Position numbers and translations under genes: made by a program. Positions 53,428-63,303 of a stretch of DNA of 64,000 bases are shown piece by piece. This DNA comes from Sediminibacterium sp. GTDB taxonomy: Bacteria > Bacteroidota > Bacteroidia > B-17B0 > Aurantibacillaceae. How positions within the stretch are numbered: the first letter of the stretch is position 1; every line of letters starts with the position of its first letter. The DNA lies in NCBI GenBank assembly GCA_030054095.1, contig JASGCO010000017.1, positions 1 through 64,000 of the forward strand, in the 5' to 3' direction. The notes beneath the pieces are model-generated. The model was not told the DNA's origin. It saw nothing but the letters and a program-made list of their open reading frames with translations, and searched no databases.

Positions 53428-54260
53428 TCTTTTAGTGCTTTTAGGGTAAAAAAGTAATGACCTGGCAATTGCTCTGCTTCGTTTTTAAACAAGGGCGCAC
53501 CATCCGTCATAAATGAAATGTTACGGATGTATTTCTTCAGCAATTTAGATATTTCCGAATCTGTGGGGGCATTCATGGCCAGATAAAACGTATGTAAGGC
53601 CGGATCCAGCTGGTACTGTTCACTTACATACAATACGTAATATAAAACATCGTCAATTGTTTCATACGAAAAGGCATTGTAAAATACCAATTGCTGTTGC
53701 CGGCGAATAGCTACTTCGATGTAATGCTTATGCACCACCAGTGCCGCATATAAGTCGGGTGGTGTAAGCAATGGCCGGAATTGTATAGCGCAAATGCCCG
53801 AATGCAGGAACTTTACATTATGAAATATATGTCCCAATGCTTGTTCAATAAGTAACGGCATAGCAAACACAAAGGTTGTTCCATCGGCCAGACGTTGTTT
53901 CATTACGGCCTCTTCTTTGCGTTGCCCGTTTGTAAAATCAAACAACGGAGTTACTGAGGTTTCGTCGAAATTCTCCGGAACTAACGCGAACCGGTCGTTA
54001 ATTATGCCTGCGTAAACGGATCTATGCGAGGCCGGGTCTATCCGTAAATCGCGTAAAACTGCACTGATTATACTGGCAAGTTCGTCTGCTGCTGATAATT
54101 GCTCGCTAAAAACCACATGCGCCAGTAATACGCTTTGGTCGTTATCTGCTGAAAATGAAACACAACAACACTCCCAGTCACTAAACAACATACAAAATAC
54201 TGTATTAGTGCCTCCTCCGGAAACCCTTCTGAAATTTACCGTATAGTTTAATGCCGGCAT
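53415..54260 (-). CDS. DUF3822 family protein
   Basis: This 281-aa cytoplasmic protein matches the DUF3822 family of Bacteroidota, with a PilM/actin-like arrangement of strands and helices (FVFAMPLLIEQALGHIF; KHYIEVAIRRQQQLVFYNAF; TIDDVLYYVLYVSEQY). Its function is unknown. It begins at an ATG at 54260 and overlaps rsmD by 13 bp. The Cys-rich stretch SDWECCCVSFSA near the N terminus is notable. No signal peptide is visible. Confidence 0.8.
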   Translation of the reverse strand: MPALNYTVNFRRVSGGGTNTVFCMLFSDWECCCVSFSADNDQSVLLAHVVFSEQLSAADELASIISAVLRDLRIDPASHRSVYAGIINDRFALVPENFDETSVTPLFDFTNGQRKEEAVMKQRLADGTTFVFAMPLLIEQALGHIFHNVKFLHSGICAIQFRPLLTPPDLYAALVVHKHYIEVAIRRQQQLVFYNAFSYETIDDVLYYVLYVSEQYQLDPALHTFYLAMNAPTDSEISKLLKKYIRNISFMTDGAPLFKNEAEQLPGHYFFTLKALKECAL

Positions 54261-54372
54261 TTAACGAAACCACAAAACTATAAAATAACGTGGTGTTTCA
54301 ACATATAAAGCCGTTAAAATCAGAATTAAAATTTGTTTACCTTCAAAACTGTAAACTAAAATTTAAAATTCT

Positions 54373-54873
54373 ATGAATATTAATTTCAAAATCCTATTGC
54401 TTGCAGCCATCATTCCTTTACTGGTTGGCTTTATATGGTATAATCCTAAAACATTCGGAAACGCGTGGATGCGCGAAAGCGGTGTAACAGAAGACAAAAT
54501 AAAAAACAGTAAGATGTGGCTTATTTTCGGACTAACCTTCCTTTGCTCCTTTTTCATGGCCTTCATTATTCAGTTTTTAGTTGTTCACCAATTTGGCGCA
54601 TTATCTTTACTGTACACCCATCCCGATTTTGCCAAAGAAGGCTCCGAGGCTTCTCAAATTCTTGAAAAGTTTAATGCTTTAGTGGGGAGCAGTTACCGTA
54701 CGTTTAAACATGGCGCTTTTCACGGAACATTCGCCGGACTGTTTTTAGCCACACCAATCGTTACAATTCTTGCACTCTTTGAACGGCGTTCATTCAAATA
54801 CATTGCTATTCATGCCGGATACTGGATTATTTCTTTTGCCCTGATGGGGGGTGTTCTTTGTTCGCTTGTTTAA
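54373..54873 (+). CDS. DUF1761 family membrane protein
   Basis: This 166-aa protein has four hydrophobic segments (ILLLAAIIPLLVGFIWY; MWLIFGLTFLCSFFMAFIIQF; LFLATPIVTILALF; AGYWIISFALMGGVLCSLV). The GFIWYNPKTFGNAWMRESG block is typical of DUF1761. Its function is unknown. It is divergent from DUF3822 with a 112-bp gap in which a TACCTTCA element could act as a weak -7. It is followed by the glutathione peroxidase gene in the same direction, 124 bp away. Confidence 0.85.
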   Translation: MNINFKILLLAAIIPLLVGFIWYNPKTFGNAWMRESGVTEDKIKNSKMWLIFGLTFLCSFFMAFIIQFLVVHQFGALSLLYTHPDFAKEGSEASQILEKFNALVGSSYRTFKHGAFHGTFAGLFLATPIVTILALFERRSFKYIAIHAGYWIISFALMGGVLCSLV

Positions 54874-54997
54874 ACAGACTTACCTGTTTACGAATTTCCG
54901 TAACCTGTATTTTTGGTTGGTCTTATAACTGGCATGAAAATACGTTTGTACTGAACCTTTTGTGTTAGCTATTGTTTAAAAGTAAATATTATATTAA

Positions 54998-55579
54998 ATG
55001 AAAAAAATAGTCCTTGCCGCCTTAGCATTCGCTTTTATCCAGATGGGTCATACCCCTGAAACATCAATAACTGCGTATCAAACAGAAAGTTTGAATTTTA
55101 ATCCCGCCCCTTCCAGTATTTATGACTTTAAGTTAAAAACCCTGGAAGGTGAAGACATTAGTTTATCGAAATTTAAAGGTAAAAAAATGCTCCTTATAAA
55201 CGTTGCCAGCAAATGCGGTTATACTCCACAATACACGAATCTGCAAAAACTTCACGAGCAGTATGGCGACAAAGTTGTTCTGATCGGGTTTCCAGCCAAT
55301 AATTTCGGAGGACAGGAGCCCGGCACCTCTAAAGATATTTCCGAATTTTGTAAAAAGAACTATGGTGTTAGTTTCCTTATGATGGAGAAAATCAGTGTAA
55401 AAGGGAACGACATACACCCGTTATACAAATGGTTAAGCAGCAAAGAACTTAATGGGTCGGTAAACGAAGCGCCCAACTGGAATTTTTGTAAGTACCTGAT
55501 TGATGAAAATGGTAAAGTACTTAAATTTTTTCCAAGCAATGTGGATCCGCTCAGTAAGGAAATCACATCGTTACTTTAA
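54998..55579 (+). CDS. Glutathione peroxidase family (thioredoxin-dependent type)
   Basis: This 193-aa exported or membrane-anchored peroxidase has an N-terminal hydrophobic segment (MKKIVLAALAFAFIQMG). The active site is Cys73 in SKCGYTPQYTN (Cys, not selenocysteine), with Gln106 in GGQEPG and Trp161-Asn162 in PNWNF. Cys118 in EFCKKNYGVSF is at the position of the resolving Cys in thioredoxin-dependent family members. It reduces hydrogen peroxide or lipid peroxides. The signal segment suggests a periplasmic location. Confidence 0.92.
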   Translation: MKKIVLAALAFAFIQMGHTPETSITAYQTESLNFNPAPSSIYDFKLKTLEGEDISLSKFKGKKMLLINVASKCGYTPQYTNLQKLHEQYGDKVVLIGFPANNFGGQEPGTSKDISEFCKKNYGVSFLMMEKISVKGNDIHPLYKWLSSKELNGSVNEAPNWNFCKYLIDENGKVLKFFPSNVDPLSKEITSLL

Positions 55580-55629
55580 CCGTAAATAGACAGCAGAATT
55601 TCTGTTACGCACCAAAACTTGTGATTGCT

Positions 55630-56589
55630 TTACGAAGCCAGATAAAAATAAACGGGCATTCCAATGGTTATATTTAGCGGAAATGTGATAGCCAGAGCCA
55701 TTGGGATATAAAGCCCGGGATCTGCTTCGGGATTTGTCAGTTTCATGGCAGCGGGAACTGCAATGTATGACGCGCTGGCTGCCAGAACACCAAACATAAA
55801 CCGGTCGGATACATCTGCTGTAAATAAACTACTTATCAGTGTAAAAACTATTCCATTTAATAACGGCATAACCGCTGCAAACACGATAGGAAACCATCCC
55901 GCCGAAATAAATGATTTTAGCTTACGTCCGCTGGTTATTCCCATATCCAAAAGAAAAATAGCCAGAAACCCTTTAAAAATATCATTGGTAAATGGTTTTA
56001 TTCCCTCTGCCTGTCTGGCATCTGCCAGATATCCAATCAGCAGGCTTCCTAAGATCAGGAGAACGCTTCCATTTGTAAAACTATGGTGCAGAACCTCTCC
56101 GTGACGAATTCTCTTTTTATCTTTTCCAACAAAATAGGACATCAAAGCCAATCCCGCAATAATTGCTGGTGCTTCCATCAATGCCATTATGGCCACCATA
56201 TATCCGTGGAAATTCATTTTTTGTAACTCCAGGTAAGAAACAGCTGTTACAAAGGTAACCGCGCTAACAGAACCGTAGGCTGCTGCAATAGCCGCCGCAT
56301 TATATACTGAAAGCCGTTGTTTAAGTATAAAAAAAGTATATACCGGAATAATTACCGATATGGCAATCCCAAAAAGGATAAACCCTAATATCTCAGGTCG
56401 GAATGTTTCGTGCGATAATTCCTGCCCGCCTTTAAAACCAATAGACAAAAGGAGATAGAGTGAAATAAATTTTGAGGAATTGGCGGGTATTTCCAGATCA
56501 CTTTTTAAGCGTACAGCGAGTACACCAAGTATAAAAAAAAGGAATGCCGGATTGGTAACATTTGTAATCAGTAAATCTAAATTTAACAT
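55630..56589 (-). CDS. Sodium-dependent bicarbonate transporter family permease (SbtA-like)
   Basis: This 319-aa inner-membrane protein has about ten hydrophobic helices in two inverted halves. The segments FFILGVLAVRLKSDLEIP, LSIGFKGGQELS, AAAIAAAYGSVSAVTFVTA and GVLAASASYIAVPAAMK are characteristic of the SbtA family (PF05982). In cyanobacteria SbtA takes up bicarbonate with Na+; here the substrate is inferred. No SbtB-like PII gene is adjacent. The gene is convergent with the glutathione peroxidase gene. Confidence 0.9.
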   Translation of the reverse strand: MLNLDLLITNVTNPAFLFFILGVLAVRLKSDLEIPANSSKFISLYLLLSIGFKGGQELSHETFRPEILGFILFGIAISVIIPVYTFFILKQRLSVYNAAAIAAAYGSVSAVTFVTAVSYLELQKMNFHGYMVAIMALMEAPAIIAGLALMSYFVGKDKKRIRHGEVLHHSFTNGSVLLILGSLLIGYLADARQAEGIKPFTNDIFKGFLAIFLLDMGITSGRKLKSFISAGWFPIVFAAVMPLLNGIVFTLISSLFTADVSDRFMFGVLAASASYIAVPAAMKLTNPEADPGLYIPMALAITFPLNITIGMPVYFYLAS

Positions 56590-56679
56590 CTTATAATACC
56601 GTTTCGTTTTGTAAAATCAAGGTTTAAACACCAAATTGCTGAAAAGGTTCAGGATGTGGAAAAATAAATTCCGTTCAGT

Positions 56680-58212
56680 TTAAACGGTTTGCTTCTTGAT
56701 TGTCAAAGCTTCTGCATAATCTATATGATGCCGTTGCGCGTCTATCCATGCAAAAAAATCAAAATACTCCAACACATACCGCATATATGGATTTTTAAAC
56801 GCGTCCATCAGATCCCGCTCCAGCTCCCCTAATAATTCCAGATGGTTGGATTTCCGCTTGGAAAGCACGTATTTTTTGAAAAAATCGAGAAACTGGACTT
56901 CATAAGGCCTCACCGTTTCTATCTGATCAAAGAACCGCCGGACTGACTTATACAAATAAGGTAATAAATCAAGATTATTCAGTTCGTAATGCACAATCAG
57001 GTTCAGTAACCGTGCAATACGCAACACCTCTTTCTTACCGCCACCTGTATTCATTATCTTATTGAGATAAAACAAGGTTTTATTAAGCATCCCGCACCCA
57101 TAGTAATTGACAGCAACCGTATAATTAAAAAACAGGTTTTCATCGGGGGTCAACTTGTCTTCGTATCGTTCCAGGCCTTTTATTATCTCAGATAAAACTT
57201 CCGGAGAGCGACTATACTGACCGGAATACGATAAAAACATCAGCATATCTGACGCGTAACCAGCAAACAGTCTTACTTGTAAATCGTGCGTACTATAAGC
57301 AGGATTATCGGCTAAGGCTCTCATCTTATCAATAATACGTTCCGTGAGATGATGCTGACCTCCCAACGCATAATACCGCGTTAAAAACCCATGTACAAAG
57401 AGGTATATACGTGGCATCTCCGCTATTAACGCCTCATTTTTCTCAAAAAGGTCAAGAACCGCCGTGATAGAATGAAACATCTCTTCATTTTTAAGCAATA
57501 AGCGGTAAATGACTACCTGTGACATGCAAGCATAGATCTTTGCCCGTTTCGATTCAATGGCCGTGAGTTCCTGCATTAATGGATCGCTTAATAATCCAAG
57601 GATTTGCTCTTCTTTCTGCGCGTCATTTATTACCATGCCATCCGTTAACAAATCTGTACACTTCAGGTAAAATGCTTCATAACGGTTTAAAATCCCTAAA
57701 AGACGCATCACCTGGGTCTTTTCCTCCATCAACATTTTAATCTTGGCAACACTATTATCATCGAAACGCGATTCGATATCAATGATAATGCGTTCGAGAT
57801 CGATAATTTCCAGTATCGCAAAAAAAAGTTCGTGTTCGTAGGCCAGTTGTTTTATCCGATCTAATTCCCGGCGCGCCAGTTTGTAAAGCGATTTATTAAA
57901 AAGAACCTGTACATTTTTAAGTTGTTCTTTGATATAAGACGCCACATTATCCTGCGCATAACGCTGCCTTAATCCTTTTAGTAACTGATGCAAAAGCTGG
58001 TTCTTTTCCGAGGGTAAATGCTTAATAAATACCTCATTTCCGAATCGCTTCTTTACCAACTCCTCATCATACGTTTCCATCTCCTTTATGAACTCATATA
58101 ATTTAAGATAATTCTTGTCTCCTTGCTGCAGAGATGCTACATTTAAAAATGAGGCTTCCTCCTGAGCATTTAATGAATGAATTATGTCAAATAATAAATC
58201 GGATGGCTTCAT
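56680..58212 (-). CDS. Helical-repeat protein of unknown function, paralog A
   Basis: This 510-aa all-helical, TPR-like cytoplasmic protein has no signal peptide. The N-terminal SFLNVASLQQGDKNYLKLYE and VLFNKSLYKLARRELDRIKQ blocks resemble the adjacent paralog (58209-59687). I recall a multi-copy unnamed family with similar KYYLKL-type motifs in some Bacteroidota. Its ATG overlaps the paralog's stop by 4 bp, so it is translationally coupled. The partner is unknown; the repeats suggest protein-protein contacts. Confidence 0.75.
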   Translation of the reverse strand: MKPSDLLFDIIHSLNAQEEASFLNVASLQQGDKNYLKLYEFIKEMETYDEELVKKRFGNEVFIKHLPSEKNQLLHQLLKGLRQRYAQDNVASYIKEQLKNVQVLFNKSLYKLARRELDRIKQLAYEHELFFAILEIIDLERIIIDIESRFDDNSVAKIKMLMEEKTQVMRLLGILNRYEAFYLKCTDLLTDGMVINDAQKEEQILGLLSDPLMQELTAIESKRAKIYACMSQVVIYRLLLKNEEMFHSITAVLDLFEKNEALIAEMPRIYLFVHGFLTRYYALGGQHHLTERIIDKMRALADNPAYSTHDLQVRLFAGYASDMLMFLSYSGQYSRSPEVLSEIIKGLERYEDKLTPDENLFFNYTVAVNYYGCGMLNKTLFYLNKIMNTGGGKKEVLRIARLLNLIVHYELNNLDLLPYLYKSVRRFFDQIETVRPYEVQFLDFFKKYVLSKRKSNHLELLGELERDLMDAFKNPYMRYVLEYFDFFAWIDAQRHHIDYAEALTIKKQTV

Positions 58213-59687
58213 AATTCGGATTTTTTCTTGCTATACTTTACAAAATCAACATAAAAGCGGTTTATCCTTAACTCATGAGGATCTTTTATTAAGGCGTTTA
58301 ATGCTTCGTATAGTTCCCCAAATACTTTTTTGCTATTATCTGCTTTATCCACCAGTCTGGTAAAACATTGCAATACCAATTTTTCGGTCATAGAAACGTC
58401 TGTAGTTCCGGTATGATGTTTGTGTATGGCATTTAAGGCATAGTGCAATTGCGGTTCGTGATTTAATTCATAAAAAATGATCAATTGCTGCAACCGTCCG
58501 TAATGCTGGGCGTCCCATCTGGAATTTTTATCCGACAGACTAAACATCATTGTATTGTATGATTTTGCTTTTGCAAAATTTCCGGAGAAAATATAATGAT
58601 TGATAAGATTAAACAATAATACCAGATAATCATCTTTACTTATCAGTGCCTGATGTTCCGATAGATGCCGCTCTACCTGAAGGGCTATTTGCTCGAGTAA
58701 TTGGGCGTTCTTTAGCTCAGTATGCAGCAGAAGCTGTGAATTTAAAAGGTAACTCTCGTATTTAGAGGCTATATCAATACTTGTTTGTATAATCCGTGGT
58801 TCAATTTTCTCGAATTCCTTCAAATATGCCTCTGACTCATTACACGCCCCTCTTTCCAGATTATAATGAATGAGATTATAATACACTTCGAGGTACATTC
58901 TTGGCATTTCCGTTACAAGAAACGGATGTTGTTTAAGCAACACATAACATTCCTTTATTGTTTGCTCACGATTTGCCGAATCTCCTAAACGGGTATAACA
59001 TAATGCCAGAGATTTATACCTTAGCAATCTTGCCTTTAATGATAAGGTTTTTCCATCCTCCTGTAACAGAGGGGTATTCAGGATTCTCATGTATTCTCCC
59101 TTATAATCCAATTTAAAGGGCTCTACCAGTTGTCTCTTGATGATGTGCTTTATTTCAGCATAAAGCGCAATATAACGGCTAAGATTTTCCTCCAGCAAGA
59201 ACGTCCGCTCTTCTTCCTCCAAAACGGCAACTTTGCCATCGCCGTTTTTAAAAATGGGAGGCATAGCCTTTTCAATATTCAGGATTTCCAGTGCAAAGTG
59301 GAATTTTTCATTATCATACGCCGTTTGTTTCAATGGTTTCAACATTTTGAAACACTGCTTGTATTGCCCTTTGTTGTAGAGTATATGCAGATTGTCTATG
59401 TCATCCTTTATTCTGAAATTAACAATGCTATCCGCGTAAAACAAACGTTGACTTTTCAAAATCTGTTCGTACAGGAGCAGGTATTTATCTGTTTGCGAAG
59501 AACGCACGCCGGGCCGGAATTCTTCCTGCGATCGTTGGAGGATGGCCCGCTTATCAAAATAATCGAACAGATTCCCTAATTCCTGTTGCTTGGGATGAGG
59601 CGCTATTTGCAATTTAAAAAATCGCTTCTCACTTTTAGTGAGTGCGCGCACAAGGGCATGTAAGTCATTATGGGTTACAGGTATCAT
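58209..59687 (-). CDS. Helical-repeat protein of unknown function, paralog B
   Basis: This 492-aa all-helical protein begins HNDLHALVRALTKSEKRFFK, a pattern I associate with an unnamed Bacteroidota family. The ILYNKGQYKQCFKMLKPLKQ and FHFALEILNIEK segments align with VLFNKSLYKLARRELDRIKQ and FFAILEIIDLER of paralog A. It is the first gene of the pair and is divergent from the M1 aminopeptidase gene, with a 98-bp gap. No catalytic motif is visible. Confidence 0.75.
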   Translation of the reverse strand: MIPVTHNDLHALVRALTKSEKRFFKLQIAPHPKQQELGNLFDYFDKRAILQRSQEEFRPGVRSSQTDKYLLLYEQILKSQRLFYADSIVNFRIKDDIDNLHILYNKGQYKQCFKMLKPLKQTAYDNEKFHFALEILNIEKAMPPIFKNGDGKVAVLEEEERTFLLEENLSRYIALYAEIKHIIKRQLVEPFKLDYKGEYMRILNTPLLQEDGKTLSLKARLLRYKSLALCYTRLGDSANREQTIKECYVLLKQHPFLVTEMPRMYLEVYYNLIHYNLERGACNESEAYLKEFEKIEPRIIQTSIDIASKYESYLLNSQLLLHTELKNAQLLEQIALQVERHLSEHQALISKDDYLVLLFNLINHYIFSGNFAKAKSYNTMMFSLSDKNSRWDAQHYGRLQQLIIFYELNHEPQLHYALNAIHKHHTGTTDVSMTEKLVLQCFTRLVDKADNSKKVFGELYEALNALIKDPHELRINRFYVDFVKYSKKKSEL

Positions 59688-59785
59688 AATGTTTTATTAC
59701 GCCGCGCCGATGGCTGACACGACTTATGCAAAATCTAAAATAGGCATTTTAAATCAATTTTGTTATTTTTAATTAGATTTAGAAT

Positions 59786-62224
59786 ATGCGTAAAATTTTT
59801 ATTTGCCTAACCCTGTTTAGTTTCCTTTTCACAACTAATACTTCTGCTCAGGAATTTTCCTGTCAGGCCGCCAAGCAACATTACATTAACAGTCCGGGTC
59901 TTTATAATTGCCCCGAAAATTTACGCAGCGATACCTTTGATATTCTTAAATATACCATCCGGCTGGAGATTGGCAACAGTGTAAGTAAACAAATTGCAGG
60001 AAACACCACTGTAGAGTTTGTACAAAAACTGGCAGGCGTACAAAAACTCCGCCTCGATCTTCTTAAGTTGACCATTGACTCTGTAAAACTCGGCGCTACT
60101 TCTGTAACCTATCAGTATAACGATACTGTTATTAGTGTTTTGTTACCCGCTGCTCCGGTTCCGGGAAATACACTGAATGTAACCGTTTACTACCATGGGC
60201 AACCAAAAGGAGATGCCAGCGGATGGGGTGGTTTTTATTTCGATAATGCCGGCGGGGGCGATTACGCTTATAATCTGGGGGTTGGCTTTTCAGCCAAACC
60301 ACATAATTACGGCAGGGTCTGGTTCCCCTGTTTTGATAATTTTGTTGAACGGAGTCAATACGAATATATTATAACCTGTGATTCGGCTCGCCGGGCATAC
60401 TGTAACGGGCAATTAACCGCCGATGTGATAAATGGTAGTAAGCGCACCAGAACATGGATCATGAACGAACCTATCCCAACGTATCTGGCGAGCGTAGCAG
60501 TTGCCAAATACCGGCAGGTTAACTGGAGCACCAATACGCTGAATGGCACCAAACCCATTATTCTGGCAGCAGTAGCAGGCGATACAACAGCACTGAAAAA
60601 CGCGTTTGTTAATCTTAAAAACTGCATTACCGGATTCGAAAATTACTTTGGCCCTTATAAATGGAACCGTTTTGGTTATGCGCTTGTTCCCTTTAGCAGT
60701 GGTGCCATGGAACACGCTACCAATATTGCTTATCCAAGAGCAGTTATCGGCTCATTGCAATACGAAGCGCAACTGATGGCCCATGAACTATCTCATCATT
60801 GGTGGGGCGATTTGATTACATGCGAGACCCAGGAAGACATGTGGATAAATGAAGGGATGGCCAGCTACAGCGCGTTCCTGTTTACCGAATGGCGCTATGG
60901 CAAAGCATCCTACCTTGACGGTCTCAAACGCCAACATGATAATCTGTTGAAATCGTTGCACAAAAAGGAAGGCGGGTTTCGTGCCATATCGGGCATTCCA
61001 CATTCGTTAACGTATGGTGACCACGTTTATCTGAAAGGATCAGATGTCGCTCATACCCTGAGGGGCTATATGACCGACAATGCCTTTTTTAACGCCTGTA
61101 AACATGTTATGCAACAAAAAGAATACAAAAGCATCAACTCCATTGAATTTCGCGACCTGTTGCAAAACGCCAGCGGGCAAAACCTTGTGCCGTTTTTTGA
61201 CAACTGGGTGTTGAACGGAGGGTGGCCCAATTTTACAACTGACTCTGTGAAATCGGTTCCACTTCAAAATGGCAGTTATGATCTCATCGTATATGTACGC
61301 CAGCGCTTATATGGCGCGCCACAATTATTCACCAATGTTCCACTGGAGGTTTCATTCTTCGATTCATTCCATCAGCAGCATGTGCGTAATTTAACTATGA
61401 GTGGCGCATTAAACAGTTTTACATTTACACTACCGTTTAATCCTGTATATACAGCCCTGAATTTCGATTCTAAAATCTTTGATGCTGTAAGCAGCGAAAC
61501 CCGCACTATAAAAACAAATACCACCCATAACTATACGCTGGCCAAGGTCAACGTTATTGTAAGCAATAAGGGGCAGGACTCTTCGCTTTTGAGAATAGAA
61601 CACCATTACGTTGGTGCTGATCCTTTTAAGAATAATCCCTATAATGCCAAAATTTCCGACCAGCACTACTGGAAAATTGACGGCATTCTTTCTCCTGGTT
61701 TTGCCGCTAAAGGGCGGTTTAACTATGATGGCAACAAAACCATTGGCGGCACCTATTCCTATATGGATACACTACTTACACCTTATAGTGGAGATAGCGT
61801 AGTGCTTTATTACCGTGCCAATCCGGCCAAAGACTGGCAATTGGTTAAAAACTACAGTAAATTCAGTGCGGGTTTTAAAAACGGCATTATCACCATTGAT
61901 ACCCTTAAGCTCGGCGAATACGCCTTTGGTACATTCGCCGATTCCCTGCAATTCCAGATAGGATTAGACGAACGGAAAACTGAACCTGTTAATATACGTC
62001 TGTTTCCTAATCCGGCCAAAAACAATGTAACTATTGATCTGTCTAAATTACCCCCTGCCAGTTATATTATGGAAATATACAACAATGACAAAGTAATTTA
62101 CAACGCGTTAACTTCTGAAAAAATGGTTACACTTGAAACTCAGGAATGGGCCAGAGGGTCTTACACTGTAAGAATACGACGGGGAAAAAATCTTTTGGCT
62201 TCTTCTAAATTCATTCTTGAATGA
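59786..62224 (+). CDS. M1-family metallo-aminopeptidase with T9SS sorting domain
   Basis: This 812-aa exported zinc peptidase starts with a signal peptide (MRKIFICLTLFSFLFTTNTSAQ). The zinc motif HELSH-x18-E is present (His333, Glu334, His337, Glu356 in DMWINEG). The GAMEN substrate motif reads GAMEH (306-310), with His in place of Asn. The C-terminal about 80 residues (RLFPNPAKNNVTIDLSK, ending in SSKFILE) form a type IX secretion type A sorting domain, so the enzyme should reach the cell surface or medium. The gene overlaps the end of the convergent pabB-like gene by 14 bp. Confidence 0.93.
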   Translation: MRKIFICLTLFSFLFTTNTSAQEFSCQAAKQHYINSPGLYNCPENLRSDTFDILKYTIRLEIGNSVSKQIAGNTTVEFVQKLAGVQKLRLDLLKLTIDSVKLGATSVTYQYNDTVISVLLPAAPVPGNTLNVTVYYHGQPKGDASGWGGFYFDNAGGGDYAYNLGVGFSAKPHNYGRVWFPCFDNFVERSQYEYIITCDSARRAYCNGQLTADVINGSKRTRTWIMNEPIPTYLASVAVAKYRQVNWSTNTLNGTKPIILAAVAGDTTALKNAFVNLKNCITGFENYFGPYKWNRFGYALVPFSSGAMEHATNIAYPRAVIGSLQYEAQLMAHELSHHWWGDLITCETQEDMWINEGMASYSAFLFTEWRYGKASYLDGLKRQHDNLLKSLHKKEGGFRAISGIPHSLTYGDHVYLKGSDVAHTLRGYMTDNAFFNACKHVMQQKEYKSINSIEFRDLLQNASGQNLVPFFDNWVLNGGWPNFTTDSVKSVPLQNGSYDLIVYVRQRLYGAPQLFTNVPLEVSFFDSFHQQHVRNLTMSGALNSFTFTLPFNPVYTALNFDSKIFDAVSSETRTIKTNTTHNYTLAKVNVIVSNKGQDSSLLRIEHHYVGADPFKNNPYNAKISDQHYWKIDGILSPGFAAKGRFNYDGNKTIGGTYSYMDTLLTPYSGDSVVLYYRANPAKDWQLVKNYSKFSAGFKNGIITIDTLKLGEYAFGTFADSLQFQIGLDERKTEPVNIRLFPNPAKNNVTIDLSKLPPASYIMEIYNNDKVIYNALTSEKMVTLETQEWARGSYTVRIRRGKNLLASSKFILE

Positions 62225-63275
62225 TTACTGCGTTAAGCGCATTTACCAGGGCTCTGGCTTTCAACAAACATTCATCGTATTCCTTTTCGGGGTCACAAAG
62301 GTGTGTTATTGCACTTCCTACACCAATACTAATGCTTTGGCTCAAGGCATCGTAAACGATACTGCGTATAATAACAGATAGTTCAAAATCACCGTTAGCG
62401 GAGTAAAACCCCATTGTTCCGCAATAGAATGCCCTGCGGAACGTTTCATACTGCAGTATTAATTCGGTTGCCCTTCTTTTGGGCGCTCCTGTAATACTGG
62501 GTACAGGATACAAGGCCTCTATCACATTTTCCAGTTTACTTTCCGCTGGCAATGTACAACTTACAGTACTTACCATCTGATGAACCGTATTGTACGTTTC
62601 AATAGTATACAATTGATCAACCCGAACTGTTCCCCGCTCCGCTATCTTCGAAAAATCGTTGCGGGTAACATCTACTATCATGACATTTTCGGTACGTTCT
62701 TTCAACGAGTTGTACAGCAAATGTTTATTCTCCTGATCCTGCGCTTCGGTTTTTCCACGCGGCGCGGTTCCTTTAATGGGTTTCGAAATCAAACGCCTTC
62801 CCTCGCGTTTCAGAAACAATTCAGGGCTGACACTAATAATATATTGCTCCCCCAGTTTTACCATACGGGCATAAGGCGCGCAAGCAACACGTTGCAATCT
62901 TAAAAAAACCTGTAATGGATCAATACTAATGTTTTCCGCAGATAGTTCTACGCAATAATTTACCTCGTAAATATCCCCTATTTGTATATGGTGTTTTAAC
63001 TTCTGAACTGCCTGTATATACTCTTCTCTGGATTGCACCTTAATCCGGAACGGCTCAGGTAAACCTTCCGGCAACTTCTGTAAGGCCACCAATTCCGCCT
63101 TCTGTACCGCGTAATAATGAATGCGCGGCGGTTCATCCGGTGTTTCCGGAAACGGGATAATGCAAAACGTTTCCTGTCCTTCTGTTACTCCAACACATGG
63201 CACCATAGGTTGGCAACGCAATACCTTTTCCTGCTCATCCAGCGTATAAACCGCATATTCGTGGTGTAAACTCAT
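62211..63275 (-). CDS. pabB: Chorismate-binding enzyme, aminodeoxychorismate synthase component I-like
   Basis: This 354-aa enzyme converts chorismate with ammonia toward p-aminobenzoate (PabB) or anthranilate (TrpE). The active-site blocks are KPIKGTAPRG, with the PIKGT form found in PabB proteins, VDVTRNDFSKI, PVPSITGAPKRRATELI, and a C-terminal IGVGSAITHLCDPEKEYDE. The length is short because the N-terminal domain is small. The ATG at 63275 is chosen; the longer frame uses TTG at 63287. No trpG/pabA is adjacent in the window. A folate role would fit folE elsewhere in the window but is not proven. Confidence 0.87.
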   Translation of the reverse strand: MSLHHEYAVYTLDEQEKVLRCQPMVPCVGVTEGQETFCIIPFPETPDEPPRIHYYAVQKAELVALQKLPEGLPEPFRIKVQSREEYIQAVQKLKHHIQIGDIYEVNYCVELSAENISIDPLQVFLRLQRVACAPYARMVKLGEQYIISVSPELFLKREGRRLISKPIKGTAPRGKTEAQDQENKHLLYNSLKERTENVMIVDVTRNDFSKIAERGTVRVDQLYTIETYNTVHQMVSTVSCTLPAESKLENVIEALYPVPSITGAPKRRATELILQYETFRRAFYCGTMGFYSANGDFELSVIIRSIVYDALSQSISIGVGSAITHLCDPEKEYDECLLKARALVNALNAVIIQE

Positions 63276-63303
63276 TTTGCCCGGCAAAGATAGAGCTTAT
63301 AGA

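Noticed and set aside
59130..59579. 149-aa plus-strand open frame
   Set aside because: It is antisense to paralog B of the helical-repeat pair and has a shadow-like composition.
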